Positions 22,851-34,700 of a stretch of DNA of 41,640 nt are shown in pieces. Below the pieces are notes generated by a model that was given only the letters and a program-made list of their open reading frames with translations, was not told the origin of the DNA and did not search any database. Source of the stretch: a virus. The DNA lies in IMG/VR virus record IMGVR_UViG_3300025117_000131, positions 1 through 41,640 of that record; one strand, given 5' to 3'. How positions within the stretch are numbered: position 1 is the stretch's first letter; every line of letters begins with the position of its first letter. A program made the position numbers and the translations under genes.

Positions 22851-23660
22851 ATGAACTTCATAAAAGCCATGTTGGTGTCGGTTCTTTTCCTGGTGGCGAA
22901 TAACGCGTTTGCCATCTCTCTCCAGGACCTGCAAGTCAGGGACTTGGACACTATATCGATGAGTAAAATCGTCGATTATAATGACGGTACTTTAATGAAC
23001 GTGGACTATACCGGTTCAGAATCGACGGCGAAACTGTACATCGGTTCGGGCACGTTATCCATTGACGCTCCGTCAGGCACGGTATTGGTGTCAACCATTA
23101 ATATCGCTGCCGCAGCCTATGACACGTTGGGAGAATTGTGCGACTATCTTAATGCGCAGACCGGAGTGGCCTGCACGTTAACCGGTGGAAAGCGCGATGA
23201 TTCTTCCGTGTTATTGGGGAACACTGCCGCTTTGGTGGCGGCTGGTTCCGATATCGCCGCGGCTGGTGGCTATTCAGTGTTAATAGGAACGGCTGCCGTG
23301 GTCGCAGACGATACGTCAGCGTATATGATGAGAATCGGTATAACCCCGCAGGCGGGCAGACGCGTAGTGCTTAAATACTGCGATCTGAACGTCAATGTGG
23401 CGGATGCCGATGCTCTCCAGGTCTATGGTAAACTGGCGAAGTACGCCGGGGTATCAGATGGCGTGGTTCGAAACGATACGACCAAGGTCATCGGTTCGAT
23501 CTATACCGCAGACGATACGTCCGAATCCGACGGAAATCTCTATGGTGGAAACTGGATAGAATTCGCCAAAGACGAGCACGTCGTGATCTCGGCCGGCAGC
23601 GGGACCGGAGTACAGGCAGTTAACACTAACTTCCTGCAGTGTTTCTGGGACGAGAAATAA
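22851..23660 (+). CDS. Exported protein downstream of capsid, 269 aa
   Basis: Residues 1-21 are a signal peptide with cleavage after AFA. The mature chain is beta-rich and Ala/Gly/Asp-rich (STINIAAAAYDTLGELCDYL, VLKYCDLNVNVADADALQV). By position immediately after the major capsid gene this would normally be a head decoration or cement protein, so a Sec signal is surprising. The Cys residues might pair after export. It has no strong ribosome-binding site (GGTAAAACCT upstream). It ends before a strong hairpin. Confidence 0.7.
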   Translation: MNFIKAMLVSVLFLVANNAFAISLQDLQVRDLDTISMSKIVDYNDGTLMNVDYTGSESTAKLYIGSGTLSIDAPSGTVLVSTINIAAAAYDTLGELCDYLNAQTGVACTLTGGKRDDSSVLLGNTAALVAAGSDIAAAGGYSVLIGTAAVVADDTSAYMMRIGITPQAGRRVVLKYCDLNVNVADADALQVYGKLAKYAGVSDGVVRNDTTKVIGSIYTADDTSESDGNLYGGNWIEFAKDEHVVISAGSGTGVQAVNTNFLQCFWDEK

Positions 23661-23682
23661 AGCGTAGTAAATTTGTAACAGG

Positions 23683-23711
23683 CCCGGCGTGGCCTAAAAA
23701 ACCACGCCGGG
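23683..23711 (+). terminator. Strong hairpin after the capsid genes
   Basis: A perfect 10-bp stem (CCCGGCGTGG 23683-23692 with CCACGCCGGG 23702-23711) has a nine-base A-rich loop, but only ACTTT follows it. It is therefore a weak terminator or an RNA-stabilising or processing hairpin that keeps capsid mRNA more abundant than the tail mRNA. Confidence 0.6.
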
Positions 23712-23736
23712 ACTTTAAACAGTCAAGGAGAGTATC

Positions 23737-24111
23737 ATGAAAGAGTCAATATTCCATTGCGGCCGATATCCGGAGCTGGTGCTCACGGTGGAGCCGTTCG
23801 GTATGAAGGATAAATTCGGGACCAAGACGAAGGCTGTGCATCTTAACTTTAAACCGGACCCCGAGTTGGGTGCCGGTATCCTGCGCGTTTCCAACGAGGA
23901 ACACGTGAAGTTTGTGCAGGCGCACGAATACTTCAAGGGTGGCAAGATCATAGACGTGACCGACGCTGATGTAAAGCCTTCGCCCAAGGCGTCCAATAAA
24001 GTCGTGACCGGGACTCATAGTTCCCTGGATACACGCCCGCTGTCAGGCAACGCGCCTGCTTCCGCGGATCTTCCGGTCAAGGCCGCAAAGGTGCCCGCTA
24101 AACGCAAGTAA
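23737..24111 (+). CDS. Hypothetical structural-module protein, 124 aa
   Basis: It follows AAGGAGAG. A beta-type N-terminal domain of about 80 residues (SIFHCGRYPELVLTVEPFG, HLNFKPDPELGAG, FKGGKIIDVTD) is followed by a basic disordered tail ending KAAKVPAKRK. Similar short proteins with a strand-rich head lie between capsid and adaptor genes in many podoviruses. The role is unknown. Confidence 0.75.
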   Translation: MKESIFHCGRYPELVLTVEPFGMKDKFGTKTKAVHLNFKPDPELGAGILRVSNEEHVKFVQAHEYFKGGKIIDVTDADVKPSPKASNKVVTGTHSSLDTRPLSGNAPASADLPVKAAKVPAKRK

Positions 24112-24120
24112 GGAGCCATC

Positions 24121-24846
24121 ATGTCTGCTTTAACGCTGGCGCAGTTCATCCAGCAGTGCAAGCGCAAGACACGCTACGGCGATCCGAGCGTCACAACGGA
24201 CAGCATAACCGCTGACATCGTGCATTACACGAATCAGCGGCGCTTCCGGTTGTGGCGCCGGTATCCGTGGGCGTGGTCTATCTATGAGTTTACCCTGGCG
24301 CTGGTGGCCGGGACCATAAACTACACGCTTGATGTGTTGGTGGGGGATATTGTCGCTATTGATAATGGTAACGGTGGATATTTCAAGAAGCGCACGTTAA
24401 AGCGCTATCTGCAATGGCATAAGGGATCGCAGACCTCGGACGAGTCAACGTCTGATAATCCGTCCGACTATGTCAGGATGGGACAGGACGAGGCCACAGA
24501 CGCGCTGAAAATAAAGGTATGGCCGGAGCCGGCGAGTGCGGCTAATCGAACCGGATGGGCGAAGAAGCGTATTGCCCGGTACGCGGTAGCTGATATCGCC
24601 ACGAACACGGACTTCGGGTATTTTCCGGAGGAAGTGCTGGACGTGCTGGAATCCGGAGTTATAGCCGACATCTATGAAGCGCAGGGGAAAACTGCTGAGT
24701 CGGTGGCTAAGAACCAATACTTCCAGGCCGAGATGGAGCGTATGGTCAAGGAAGAGGCGGTTGAAGAGGATAGCGAGGAGCAGCGCGACCCGCCCGATTA
24801 TATGATATTCCATAGACGCAAGCGCGGAGGGACCACGGTCACGTGA
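24121..24846 (+). CDS. Head-tail adaptor / tail tubular protein A-like, 241 aa
   Basis: MSALTLAQFIQQCKRKT, the helix SITADIVHYTNQRRFRLWRRYPWAW and the later YFPEEVLDVLESGVIADIYEAQG, a helix that often marks gp4/gp11-type adaptors, are all present. A beta hairpin region lies between (TINYTLDVLVGDI). These proteins form the ring between portal and tail nozzle. It overlaps the next gene by GTGA. The assignment is by pattern and position. Confidence 0.78.
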   Translation: MSALTLAQFIQQCKRKTRYGDPSVTTDSITADIVHYTNQRRFRLWRRYPWAWSIYEFTLALVAGTINYTLDVLVGDIVAIDNGNGGYFKKRTLKRYLQWHKGSQTSDESTSDNPSDYVRMGQDEATDALKIKVWPEPASAANRTGWAKKRIARYAVADIATNTDFGYFPEEVLDVLESGVIADIYEAQGKTAESVAKNQYFQAEMERMVKEEAVEEDSEEQRDPPDYMIFHRRKRGGTTVT

Positions 24847-27545
24847 AACGCTTACTGCTGATTATTGCCCTGGTTACTCCTTGTCAGGGCGTCGAGGCTC
24901 CCCCCAAGTATCTGAACGCTTGGGGTGGGCTGGACACTTTTCACGACAGTGCGCAGATACGCGATACAGACGCGTCGGCGCTTTCCAATGTGTTGACCGA
25001 TCGTGGATTCCTAGAGAAGCGCACCGGTAGTGAGTTATTCCAGACGCTATTGGCCGGGTGGTCGGTGCTTTACATGCAGGAGTTTGTGGCTTCGTCAAAG
25101 ACTCGGTATCTTATCGCACATGCGTCGTCAACGGTCTATGCCAGTGACACGGCCACGGCGTTTGCGGCTATATCCACCACGACGCTGGGGTATAACGTGG
25201 ATTGCGTATCAGCTTATGGTAAAGAATACTGTGCGGATGGGTTCGCCACGCCGTGGGGCTGGAATGGCACCGCGGTGACGCGGCTGTCATCGGCTCCGAT
25301 CTGCACGTTCCTGGAGTTCGCGGACGAGCGTTTATATTGTGCAAACACCACGGCTGGCGATAGTCGAGTTCATGCGGGCGCGTATGGCGATCCTGCGGAC
25401 TGGACAGTACCGGCCTTGGACCCATTGCCAGCCGATGTGCCTAATATGTGGACGTTTAACCGGACGGATGGCGAGGGAATAACCTGTTTCAAGGTGACGC
25501 CGTGGGGCAAATTCATAGGGAAGCGACATAGCACGCATATCCTAAAGGGTCAAGATAACGTCACCTATTATAAGCGCCTTATTGATCCTGGCATTGGGTG
25601 CGTGGATGATCGCAGTGTGCAGATGGTGGACGGCGTGCTTATGTGGCTCGCGCTAGAGGGTGTATATGCCTGGGCGGGTTCGGGGAAGCCGGAACTTATC
25701 AGCCAGGATATTGACGCGGAGATAAAGGCGGCGCGGCAGCTCGTAAGCAATAAGGCGAGTTGGACGCAGACGTCGCAGGCTGACTGGCAGTTGGGCGTGT
25801 TGAATGTATCCGGACCTGGGGCGTTGGTGTCGGAGACGATAACTCCGGGGAGCATAACGCCTAGTTCGTGGACGGTGGTTGACACGTCTAGTTCAGATTT
25901 TATAGCTGGCCAAGTATTGGATAGCACTTCTTTTTATTACATGTATATTAGCACAGCAAGCGGACGTGGTGATGTGGTATTACGTACTGCAGACAACATG
26001 GGGGCTGAAATTTCTGATACAGGAGGTTGGGGGGTTTTATATCCTACTAGATTAACAGATAGTACGATGTGGGGATCTTATCTATGGAGTGATACACGTT
26101 CCGGAGCATGTTCTGATTATGCATCCAATTATGCTCGGATATATTATGGCGACACTTCTTCTTCTTATACACAAATATTAACACATCCGGTTGATGGGAC
26201 TGACTCTTTTTTAAATTTTGATTTAAGCGCATCGACGGTGACGTATGTAACTTTTTTAATTAGAGTTCAAGGGACTGGGACTTCGGCTACGTATACTTCT
26301 AATTTATTCGTAAAACCATCAGTGTTCACTTTTCATTTTAAATCTAACACTTCTGGAGGGACGTGTGTGTTTAAATGGGATGTTGATTCGTCCAGTAATT
26401 CAAATAATGGGATTTACGTGTCGAGCATATTTGATACTGTTCTATCTACCCCAATTGCGGGTCCTCTTTCTAGCAATATTGTCCTATCTCCTGGCACTTC
26501 CGTATATTTTGATGTGCATACAAGCACTACTAATAACAATACTGCATGGACTGATTGGAGGGCATCTACTAATTCAGTAATAATAGAGAAGCGTTACTGG
26601 CAATATAGAGCTAAATTTAGTTCTTCTGATTCTGCCTATACTGCTATATTGAATGATGTCACATTATTGGCGCGGACGACCGCTGAATATTATTCCGATG
26701 TCAAATATATATCCGCTTCCACTATTACATGGTTGACGTTTGACTCCAATGAATCAGCAGATGGCGGGAGTCTTTCCTATTGGACGCGTACGTCAACTGG
26801 TGCATTTACTAAAAGTTCATCGACTCCGACATGGGTGGCGCAAACAAATCATTTACAAGTTGCGGCGAATGCATCTGCGTATTATCAATGGAAGACTCTG
26901 TTTAACGTGCCGTCGGGGTCGAACGCGGTGACTATAAACGACGTAACGACGAATTGGCAGGAGGGCTCCGCGGCTCCGGTGGCTTCGCTTGTATGGGATC
27001 ATAGGTATCATTTATGTGTGATGAATTCCAGCACGACCGTATTGAACGATCGCTGCTGGGTATATCAACGCAATAAGCGCTGGACGCATTTTGACGGGCC
27101 GAACTACTCCGCGCTTACTCTTTTTAATAACGAGCCGCTGGCTGGATCTGCCGGCACCGATGGCGCTATCGACAAGATCATGCGTCCGGGCATTTACAGC
27201 GACAAGGGCGTGGCGATTGACGCATATTGGGAAACTCCGAACTATACTTGGGAGCAGCCTAACCATCACAAGACTTTGCGTAATTTATGGTTTGACGCGG
27301 AGTATAACTCCGGAGGCACGTTGGATGTGGGATATGCTCTTAATCGCGGGACTGTGTTCACTAGCACGTCCACGACGCTTGACTCTACATCCGGGTATGT
27401 GGCTAAGCGCGTGGAGAACTTGGTGGACGGTTACGCCAAGGGTCGGTATATACGATTGCGCTTTGGAAATGATATACTTGATAAATATTTCAGGTTGAAC
27501 ACTGTTACAATATATGGAGAAGTTGATCCATTAATTTCGGATTAG
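24843..27545 (+). CDS. Large tail protein (tail tubular B / stabilisation type) with signal peptide, 900 aa
   Basis: GTG 24843 overlaps the adaptor stop. Residues 1-19 look like a signal peptide (MKRLLLIIALVTPCQGVEA). Straight after it comes LNAWGGLDTFHDSAQIRDTD and then RGFLEKRTGSEL, the start typical of phage tail nozzle proteins that anchor to the adaptor ring. The body is beta-rich. Bases about 25870-26890 (residues about 343-683) are visibly AT-rich and Ser/Thr-rich compared with the flanks, indicating a swapped domain. The C-terminus (VENLVDGYAKGRYIRLRFG) returns to native codon use. The role is tail tube with a host-contact insert. Confidence 0.75.
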   Translation: MKRLLLIIALVTPCQGVEAPPKYLNAWGGLDTFHDSAQIRDTDASALSNVLTDRGFLEKRTGSELFQTLLAGWSVLYMQEFVASSKTRYLIAHASSTVYASDTATAFAAISTTTLGYNVDCVSAYGKEYCADGFATPWGWNGTAVTRLSSAPICTFLEFADERLYCANTTAGDSRVHAGAYGDPADWTVPALDPLPADVPNMWTFNRTDGEGITCFKVTPWGKFIGKRHSTHILKGQDNVTYYKRLIDPGIGCVDDRSVQMVDGVLMWLALEGVYAWAGSGKPELISQDIDAEIKAARQLVSNKASWTQTSQADWQLGVLNVSGPGALVSETITPGSITPSSWTVVDTSSSDFIAGQVLDSTSFYYMYISTASGRGDVVLRTADNMGAEISDTGGWGVLYPTRLTDSTMWGSYLWSDTRSGACSDYASNYARIYYGDTSSSYTQILTHPVDGTDSFLNFDLSASTVTYVTFLIRVQGTGTSATYTSNLFVKPSVFTFHFKSNTSGGTCVFKWDVDSSSNSNNGIYVSSIFDTVLSTPIAGPLSSNIVLSPGTSVYFDVHTSTTNNNTAWTDWRASTNSVIIEKRYWQYRAKFSSSDSAYTAILNDVTLLARTTAEYYSDVKYISASTITWLTFDSNESADGGSLSYWTRTSTGAFTKSSSTPTWVAQTNHLQVAANASAYYQWKTLFNVPSGSNAVTINDVTTNWQEGSAAPVASLVWDHRYHLCVMNSSTTVLNDRCWVYQRNKRWTHFDGPNYSALTLFNNEPLAGSAGTDGAIDKIMRPGIYSDKGVAIDAYWETPNYTWEQPNHHKTLRNLWFDAEYNSGGTLDVGYALNRGTVFTSTSTTLDSTSGYVAKRVENLVDGYAKGRYIRLRFGNDILDKYFRLNTVTIYGEVDPLISD

Positions 27546-27556
27546 CGGAGGACATT

Positions 27557-28045
27557 ATGCCCAGCATGCCGCAGGAATATACGCCGGAGATGAATAAAAA
27601 CTTTTTCGAGAGTTTAGCGCGTCCTATCGAGGAGCGCACGAACCTTAACGTGGGTAAGGCCCGCAGCGAGGCTCTTGCACGTGGTATGGAAGGCGACCCT
27701 ATGGAGGCGCTGGGCGTGGCATCTGCGCGTAACCAGGGTGCCCAGCAGTTGGGTGACCTGTGGTCCGGCATCTCCATGCAGGGCGCTGACCGGGCGCGAG
27801 AGGAGCGCATGAGAAATACCGAACGCGAGGACACGCAGGCGTTTGGAGCGGAGCAATCCAAGCTAGGGCGTGATTGGCAATCCGGTGAAAATATCGCAGG
27901 GCGCAACTTTCAGGAGAAAATGACGCAAACAAACTACGACAACGCTGTGGGCATGAACCGCAGGGAAAACAGGAACGCATATCAGAGCGAATTATGGGGA
28001 GCTGGCGGCAAGTTGGCTGGCGGATTCCTAGGGGGGTTATTCTAA
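27557..28045 (+). CDS. Putative internal virion protein, 162 aa
   Basis: ATG 27557 follows GCGGAGGAC. It is Gln/Arg/Glu-rich and helical (NTEREDTQAFGAEQSKLGRD), with a short Gly-rich hydrophobic C-terminus (WGAGGKLAGGFLGGLF) able to touch membranes. The layout resembles small ejection proteins placed between tail nozzle and large internal proteins in T7- and P22-like phages. The next gene starts in its stop codon (TAATG). Confidence 0.6.
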   Translation: MPSMPQEYTPEMNKNFFESLARPIEERTNLNVGKARSEALARGMEGDPMEALGVASARNQGAQQLGDLWSGISMQGADRAREERMRNTEREDTQAFGAEQSKLGRDWQSGENIAGRNFQEKMTQTNYDNAVGMNRRENRNAYQSELWGAGGKLAGGFLGGLF

Positions 28046-28734
28046 TGCCTTATGATTTCGGCAATCAGTGGGGACAGATAGGGTCAGATCTGGGCGCAAA
28101 AGTGGCAGGCCGCCCATCGGCGCGTCAGTCCAAAGATGCCGACCGCGCTCTCGCCGCTAAGATGGCGCAGGATAAATCGGACTACGAAAAAGGCCAGGAC
28201 AAAATAAAGAACTTCAACACTATGGGCGGCGACTCTGAACGCATAATGGCTGGCGCTCAAGAGGCTGCTTTCATGGGGACAGACGCCGAGGAGAACTTTA
28301 AAGCGAACATGACAAATCCCGGCAATATGGTGATGCGGAACGAATTCAAATCACCGTCGCAGGATTTTAAGGCTTATCAAGATTTTCAGGATAGGCTCGC
28401 CAACAAGATCAAATATAAAGGCCGCACAATGGAAGACCAGTTGGCCATTGATGCCGCGCGTGAGGAGGGCAGGCAAGAGACCAACGCGGCACGCATATCC
28501 GAAACATCCAAGGCGAAAGCCAAAGCTGAGGCGGACAAATTGGCAAAAATTGAAGAGATGTTAAAAGAACCGCCCGACTATAATGGGCCGTGGAAGTTAT
28601 TCGACTGGTCTACTTGGGGGAATGGAACGCCGCCGGACAAGGGCGCGGCGCCGGCTGCGGAAGAGACGCGCATGGTCAATGGGAAGCAGGCGATATTTGA
28701 TTCAAAGACTAAAAAATTCATAAGATATAAATAA
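28045..28734 (+). CDS. Putative internal virion protein, 229 aa
   Basis: ATG 28045 overlaps the previous stop; the frame extends upstream only inside that gene. Almost entirely helical and highly charged, with a long coiled coil (RISETSKAKAKAEADKLAKI) and an N-terminal WGQIGSDLGAKVAG amphipathic segment. It is probably packaged with the large polyvalent protein, which begins at its stop codon. No sequence family recognised. Confidence 0.6.
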   Translation: MPYDFGNQWGQIGSDLGAKVAGRPSARQSKDADRALAAKMAQDKSDYEKGQDKIKNFNTMGGDSERIMAGAQEAAFMGTDAEENFKANMTNPGNMVMRNEFKSPSQDFKAYQDFQDRLANKIKYKGRTMEDQLAIDAAREEGRQETNAARISETSKAKAKAEADKLAKIEEMLKEPPDYNGPWKLFDWSTWGNGTPPDKGAAPAAEETRMVNGKQAIFDSKTKKFIRYK

Positions 28735-31700
28735 TGCCTATCCCAAAATGGGAAGATTCGACACCTATTGACGATATCCCCAAGTACGAGGATAGCGTTG
28801 CTGTTGGTGACGCTCCGAAATACGAGGATAGCAAGCCGGCGGCGCCGTCCTTTACTCCCGACATTTCAAACCTCACAGTCAAGCCGCCGAAGTTGGCGGA
28901 GTTTACACCGGAGCAGATACAGTCATCCGCGCCGGTTATCCCCGCTTTACGTAATCTGCCGGCACCGCCGATGCCTAAAGTGGGCGGAATTCAAATGGCT
29001 GGGGATCTTACTCCTGGCAGCGTGGACACGTTGCAACAGGCCGAAGAGGAGCGTGCGCGCGCGCAGTTCCAACAGATACAGGAGCCGGTAAAGAAGGTAT
29101 TGTTTTATAAGCCGTTTGAGGCCGAGGGCGCGGCTATCCGTAAGACCGCGGCCGGGCTCGAGCCGCCGGTGCCCACGGCCAGTCCGTTGGCTATGGCGGG
29201 TTCTACGGCGGCCGGTGTCGCGCAACTGGCCGGCGGGGCGATCCAGCATGCTACGGTGTTGGACCTTATGACGCTTTTCGGCCCGAAAGCGGCCAGTATG
29301 ATCACGGAGTCCAATTGGTTCCGGAAGCTGGCTATTTCGGAACGTGCGTTGGTGGTACAGCAGTTATCGGACGATCAAATCATCAAAATGGCGCAGGGCA
29401 TGTCGCACAAGGCCCGCCGGGAGTTTGTGGCGGGTAATCCGCGCGCCCGGACGTTATTCACCCAGGGCCCGGAAGGGCCCATTTCGGCAGAGCGCACAGT
29501 GGCCGACGTTGCCTCTGGCGCCCCTGAACCGGAGCCCGCGGGTATTCCGCCGGCTCCTGCTCCAGCCGCGCCCACAGCCCAGCCACGGCCGCCTATGGGC
29601 TCGTTTGAGGGCACAGTCCTTGAATTCAAGATAAAGACGGCTATGGGGCTTAAGCCGGCCGATCACCTGACCGATACCGCCATAAACGCCGCATTCGCCG
29701 CGGGTAAGATACCGCAGGACCTGGCGGAGCAGATGGGCCATCCTGGGGCGTTGCAGGTTGCGGCCGAGGAAGCCGCCAAGAACGCGCCGCCGGCGCCTGC
29801 CCTGGACCCCGCGAGTCAACAGATGGCTCCGGAGCAAGATGTTGAATCACGGCAGGAGGCTATTTCACAGCCGCATCCGCGCACCGGGCAGCCGGTTTAT
29901 GCCATGAGCGAGAGTGATTTTAGCGCCGCGATGCGTGAGGTGGCGCCGGAGATGTCACCTGAGACCATATCAAAGAGGTATCAGGCGTTGTTATCGGAGT
30001 CAAAAGACTTAAAACTGGTAGACGACCGTGAGATTGCGCAATTAAACGACCCTAAATTGGCAGAGGAGTCTAAAATCGCGCAGGCCGCCGGGGAGATGTT
30101 GCCCGAGGATCACGAATTCAACTTTATGGACGCCGGGCCTGCGTCCTTGTCAGCGATGTCGCTGGAGGAGTTACGGGCTAAATTCCCAGGCATGAGTGAG
30201 CAGTTACACCGTGAGCTGGTGGTTGAGGGTCTTAACGCGGGGCAGATATTACCGGAGCAAGCGCCGTATGCCGATATCAAGAAAGCGGCCATAGATCGCG
30301 TGAATCAGGATCAATTGAACGTAGAGAAGCGTCAAGCGCAGGCTGGCGATCATCCGACGCCTATTCTACAGATGCTTTGGAAGCGGAAGCTTAACCGGGC
30401 TGGTGCGCAACGCGAGGGTATTGACCTCGGCGCTATGCGCGGGTATTTCACGGAGAAGGGTGGCATGACCATTGAGCAGGCTACGGAGAACGCCTACGAG
30501 ATGGGCTGGATCCTGGAATATGACCAGGCTTTGTTTTTAGAGGCTATGGACAAGGAGTTGATGCGTAAAGAGGGGGTTATAAGGTCGCCGGAGGCCGAGT
30601 ATAAGCCAGGTGGTCAGTCATCATTAATGTACCACGGCACGTCTGCCGCTGATTTTAAGGAATTTAAGGGCGGGGTGGTGTATCTCTCCGGGAGTGCTGA
30701 GGAAGCGGGGGCATTCGCCGGCGGCGGGATTTTGGGCGGGGGCCGTGGTACCGGGTCGTCAAGGGTGCTGAGCGTCCGGGTTCCGGACGGCCCTAGCGAG
30801 AGTATCGACGCAATTGTCCAAGAGACCATCATGAACGATGGGGATTTGGACGCCGTCATCGCAGAGCATGCGGCGCTGGCTCGTAAACGTGGCATTGAAT
30901 ACCTGACGTTTAACCATCCTGGAGTGTCGGGTGAGGATTTTGAGGCGACGGTGGCAGTTAACCCGGAGAAGTTGAAGATTGTGCGGACATTCTTGGCGTC
31001 GCCCGGCCAGGAGTACACGCCCGCACCGGCTCCTGCGTTCTACTCCACCGGCGAGATGCCCGTCGACCTGCGCGACTTATTCTCTATGCAGTCGGGCGAA
31101 GGTGGAAAGTATTCGCAACCTGCCTGGCATGGGTCGCCGCACGATTTCGACAAGTTTCTGCTGCACAAGATAGGTACAGGCGAGGGTGCGCAGGCTTACG
31201 GGTGGGGGCTTTACTTTGCGGGGGATAAGGCGGTTGCGGAGTATTACAAGAAATCCCTATCTAGCAGGGAAGATGTTGCCTTTGAAAAAGATGGCGTAAA
31301 ACTTTCCACAGGCATAGATATGCTTCGGGAATATTTTAAACCCGATACTATCGTTCATGGCTATAGCGGCATGGACAAGGTTGTGGCTTTCCATGACGGA
31401 ATAAAAGAAGGGACATCGTGGTACGTAGACGTTGCAGAGGTTGATAGGAATAATAAAGTTATAGGCCGTGTTAGACGGCATGGAACGATGCCTAGCGGAA
31501 GAGAATTTAATGAAGTGCTTGGCCGTGACGGCTGGAAGAGGACAACCGGCAAACTCTACGAAGTCAACATACCCGACAGCGACAAAATGCTGGATTGGGA
31601 TAAGAAGTTATCAGAGCAATATGACAAAAGCAAACTATTCAAGGACGCATTTGAGAAAATATCTAAAGAACACCCACAGTTAAACATGGACGTCAAAGGG

Positions 31701-34700
31701 AACATTCTTTATGGCTATCTGGAAGATAGGCTAGGTTCTCCCGAAGCAGTTTCAAAATATCTAAATAGCCTTGGAATAACTGGCATTAAATACCTTGACA
31801 GCAGTTCTCGCAGCAAGATAACTGTTCACGTGGAGAAGATTTTAGGGAACAATACGGATTATGGCGTATTTGAAGGGGCTGTTGGTGTAAAGATGGGGCC
31901 AAGATTAAAGGTTTTTAAGACAGAATCGGAAGCCAAAGATTATGCTGATAAGAACAATAATTTAAATCACAACTACGTAATCTTCGACGACAACCTTGTG
32001 CAGATAGTCAATAAGTATTCACAGCCAGGGGCGAAGTATGCGCCCGGCCACGTCTACACGCCCGGCGAGATGCTTACGGACGAGGCGGGTGCCGGCGCGG
32101 ACACGGCGTTGGCCGTTACCGACACGCGGCGCGTGCGGCCGGTTGGCCAATATTGGACGGATATACGGCCTAATCCGGCCATCGACGGCATCAATAAGCA
32201 GACGATGGAGAAGGGTTTCGCCAGCGCGGTCGGCATGCGGATTGACACCATCCAGGACGTGGCAGAGATTGACGGGTTCTGCGTTCGGCATCCCGGCATT
32301 GAGCATTATGCTGTCACCAAGTTGAAGGACGGTAAGATCACCGGGTCGTTGGTGCTGACGTCCGGGAAGGTAGGTTGGTTTGACATAGACGTCTACCGTG
32401 ACGTTATAGACAAATTCCTTTCGACGGATTGTGATGAGTTCTACGACACGCATGGCCATCCCAGCGGCGACTCTACGCCGTCCGTGGACGACATAAAGGC
32501 CACGAAGCGCATGGCCGCGGACAAGCGGTATAAGGGCCACGTGGTAACAAACCATAAGACCTACACGGCCATCATGCCGGATGGCACCGCTATCGCGCAG
32601 GAGTTCCGCAATGAGAAGCAGTCGTTCCGTAAGGACATTGAGCAGATGTCATGGTCGCCGGCAGTGGTCGGGTGGGCGCATGGATCCCTGCAGGGCGATA
32701 AGCTGGGCATCATGTTCGTGGACGTTAAGAAGCAGGTCATGTCGTTCGACCAGGTTGACCCGCGCTCCAATTATAACGCCTATATCCAGCGCAATGCTTC
32801 CAAGTATGGTGCGGTTGGCGTGTTCCTGGTGACCGGGGACGCGGCTTTCGCCCGCATGACTCCGCGCGTGCTAAGTGGCAGTTACTACGATCTGCTGGTG
32901 ATCGGCGCTGACGGCCAGTACCGGAGCGCGGCGTTGGGGCACCTGCCTGGCTTTAGCATCGACCTGGCGGATACGCAGAAGTTCCCCGAGTTGGAGGGTG
33001 TGTTCGGCGCCAATAGGCTGGCCGAGACTCCCGCCGACTACCATCCGGAGGACTATCAGAATATCATCGGACGTTTTAAACCTGGCATGAAACTCACATT
33101 GCGGTCAAGGTTTACATCCGCACAGTTCCCCAAAGGTCTGCCGCGCGGGTCAGAGTTTGAATTGAAGGCGGTTGCAAAGACCGGCGAGATGCTGGTCACG
33201 TATCAAGGCAGGGTAGTCGCAATGATTTTGAACCCGAGCTTGTTCAAGGAGACGTACCGGGCGCCGATAGTAAGGGCGCCCGTGATCCCGGAAGCCACGT
33301 GGTTGCGCGGCATGGAGCGTGCCGGGTCAAGGGATACGGGGTTGCCACCGACAGAGACAACGGCTCTGGTTAACGCTGAATTACCGCCTGGCGAGAAGGT
33401 CAACGTGTGGGGCGATATAATCAAGTATTACATGGGGACAAAGCGCGAACGCTTCCAGGCAATGGCCGGCAGTGTGGAGAAGGGCGATAACTGGTATAAC
33501 GCTGTCCGGCAGATGGCGGTCAATTTAAGCTCAGTAAAGAAGATGGTTGAAGCAAGGAATAAAGAAATTTTAGGCAGTATCCCGAAAGAGATTCGTGAGC
33601 AGGTGCACAATATCGTTAAGGGCATAAGCATGTCACCTGCTGGTGAAGTAATCGGGGGCGGAATACAGCCGGCCGGAGTGGTACAGGGTAAGATGTTGCA
33701 GGTTGGTCAGGAGTTGCCCGATAATCGCATAATTGGGAACGAGATAGAGCCGGGAGTTTATCAGATTTACAGGTTTTTTAACACCCTGGGAGATTACAAG
33801 ACGATGGTGGCTGAGCACCCTGAAACCGTGAAGTTCTTTAAGGCGTTTCTGGCCACATCTGAACTCCTGGACAAGACAAAACTTGGCCAGGAGTTGCCCG
33901 CGTTTTCCAGGGAGGTGATGAAGTCGCAGTATGATATACGGACCGTCCACCCTACGGGGTATTTGTGGGTGCCGTCGGTTAAGCCGGAGCAGAAGTTCTT
34001 CACTAAAATCGGGAATCTGTTTAAGAGTTACGTGGCGTCCGGCCGGAAATATAAGACGGGGATATTGGCGGAACGCGGCGGTGAGAATAAAGACCTGCTT
34101 AAAACCTTAACGGAGAAGCAGGTGGATTTCGCCTACGAGAATATATACAACAACACCGTGGGCGATATCCTGTCCACGATCTTGGAGCCTATTGGGAGCG
34201 AGGGCGTGAAGCCTGGATTTATTGAGGTAAATCTAAACAAGCCTAAACTGGCCGCCATTATAGAGTTAAAGCGTGGATTGCTTTTGGCGAATGGGATAGA
34301 CGTCGCCAAGATAAGCGAGTATCAGTACCCGATGGATATTGAGAAAGAATTCAATCTACAGCGCACTGCGAAGTTTAACCCTGCGCGGCAGGCCGTTGTG
34401 GATGACATGAAGAAGCGCACCAATGAGTTCGTGGGGTATATCTTAACGAACTACCTCATAAGGCCGAGTACGGCTGTGCGTAATCTGACCAGTGGTTTTA
34501 TGCAGTATAATCTGCGGACGTTAACTCATTTTTATGAAGGCATGTTGGGTGAGGGATTAATGCCGGCGGTAAATGATATAAAAGCATTGGCCACATCGTT
34601 ACTGCCATCGGTGCGGCAGGAGATACCGGCGGAAATGCTGGGGATTAATTTCTTCTCTGAGATCCCGGGGAATTTAAACCTGATGAATAAAGCGCTCGGG

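Noticed and set aside
29375-29837. Overlapping minus-strand frames inside the polyvalent gene
   Set aside because: They are Ala/Pro/Gly/Arg-rich shadows of a GC-rich coding stretch with no initiation signals.
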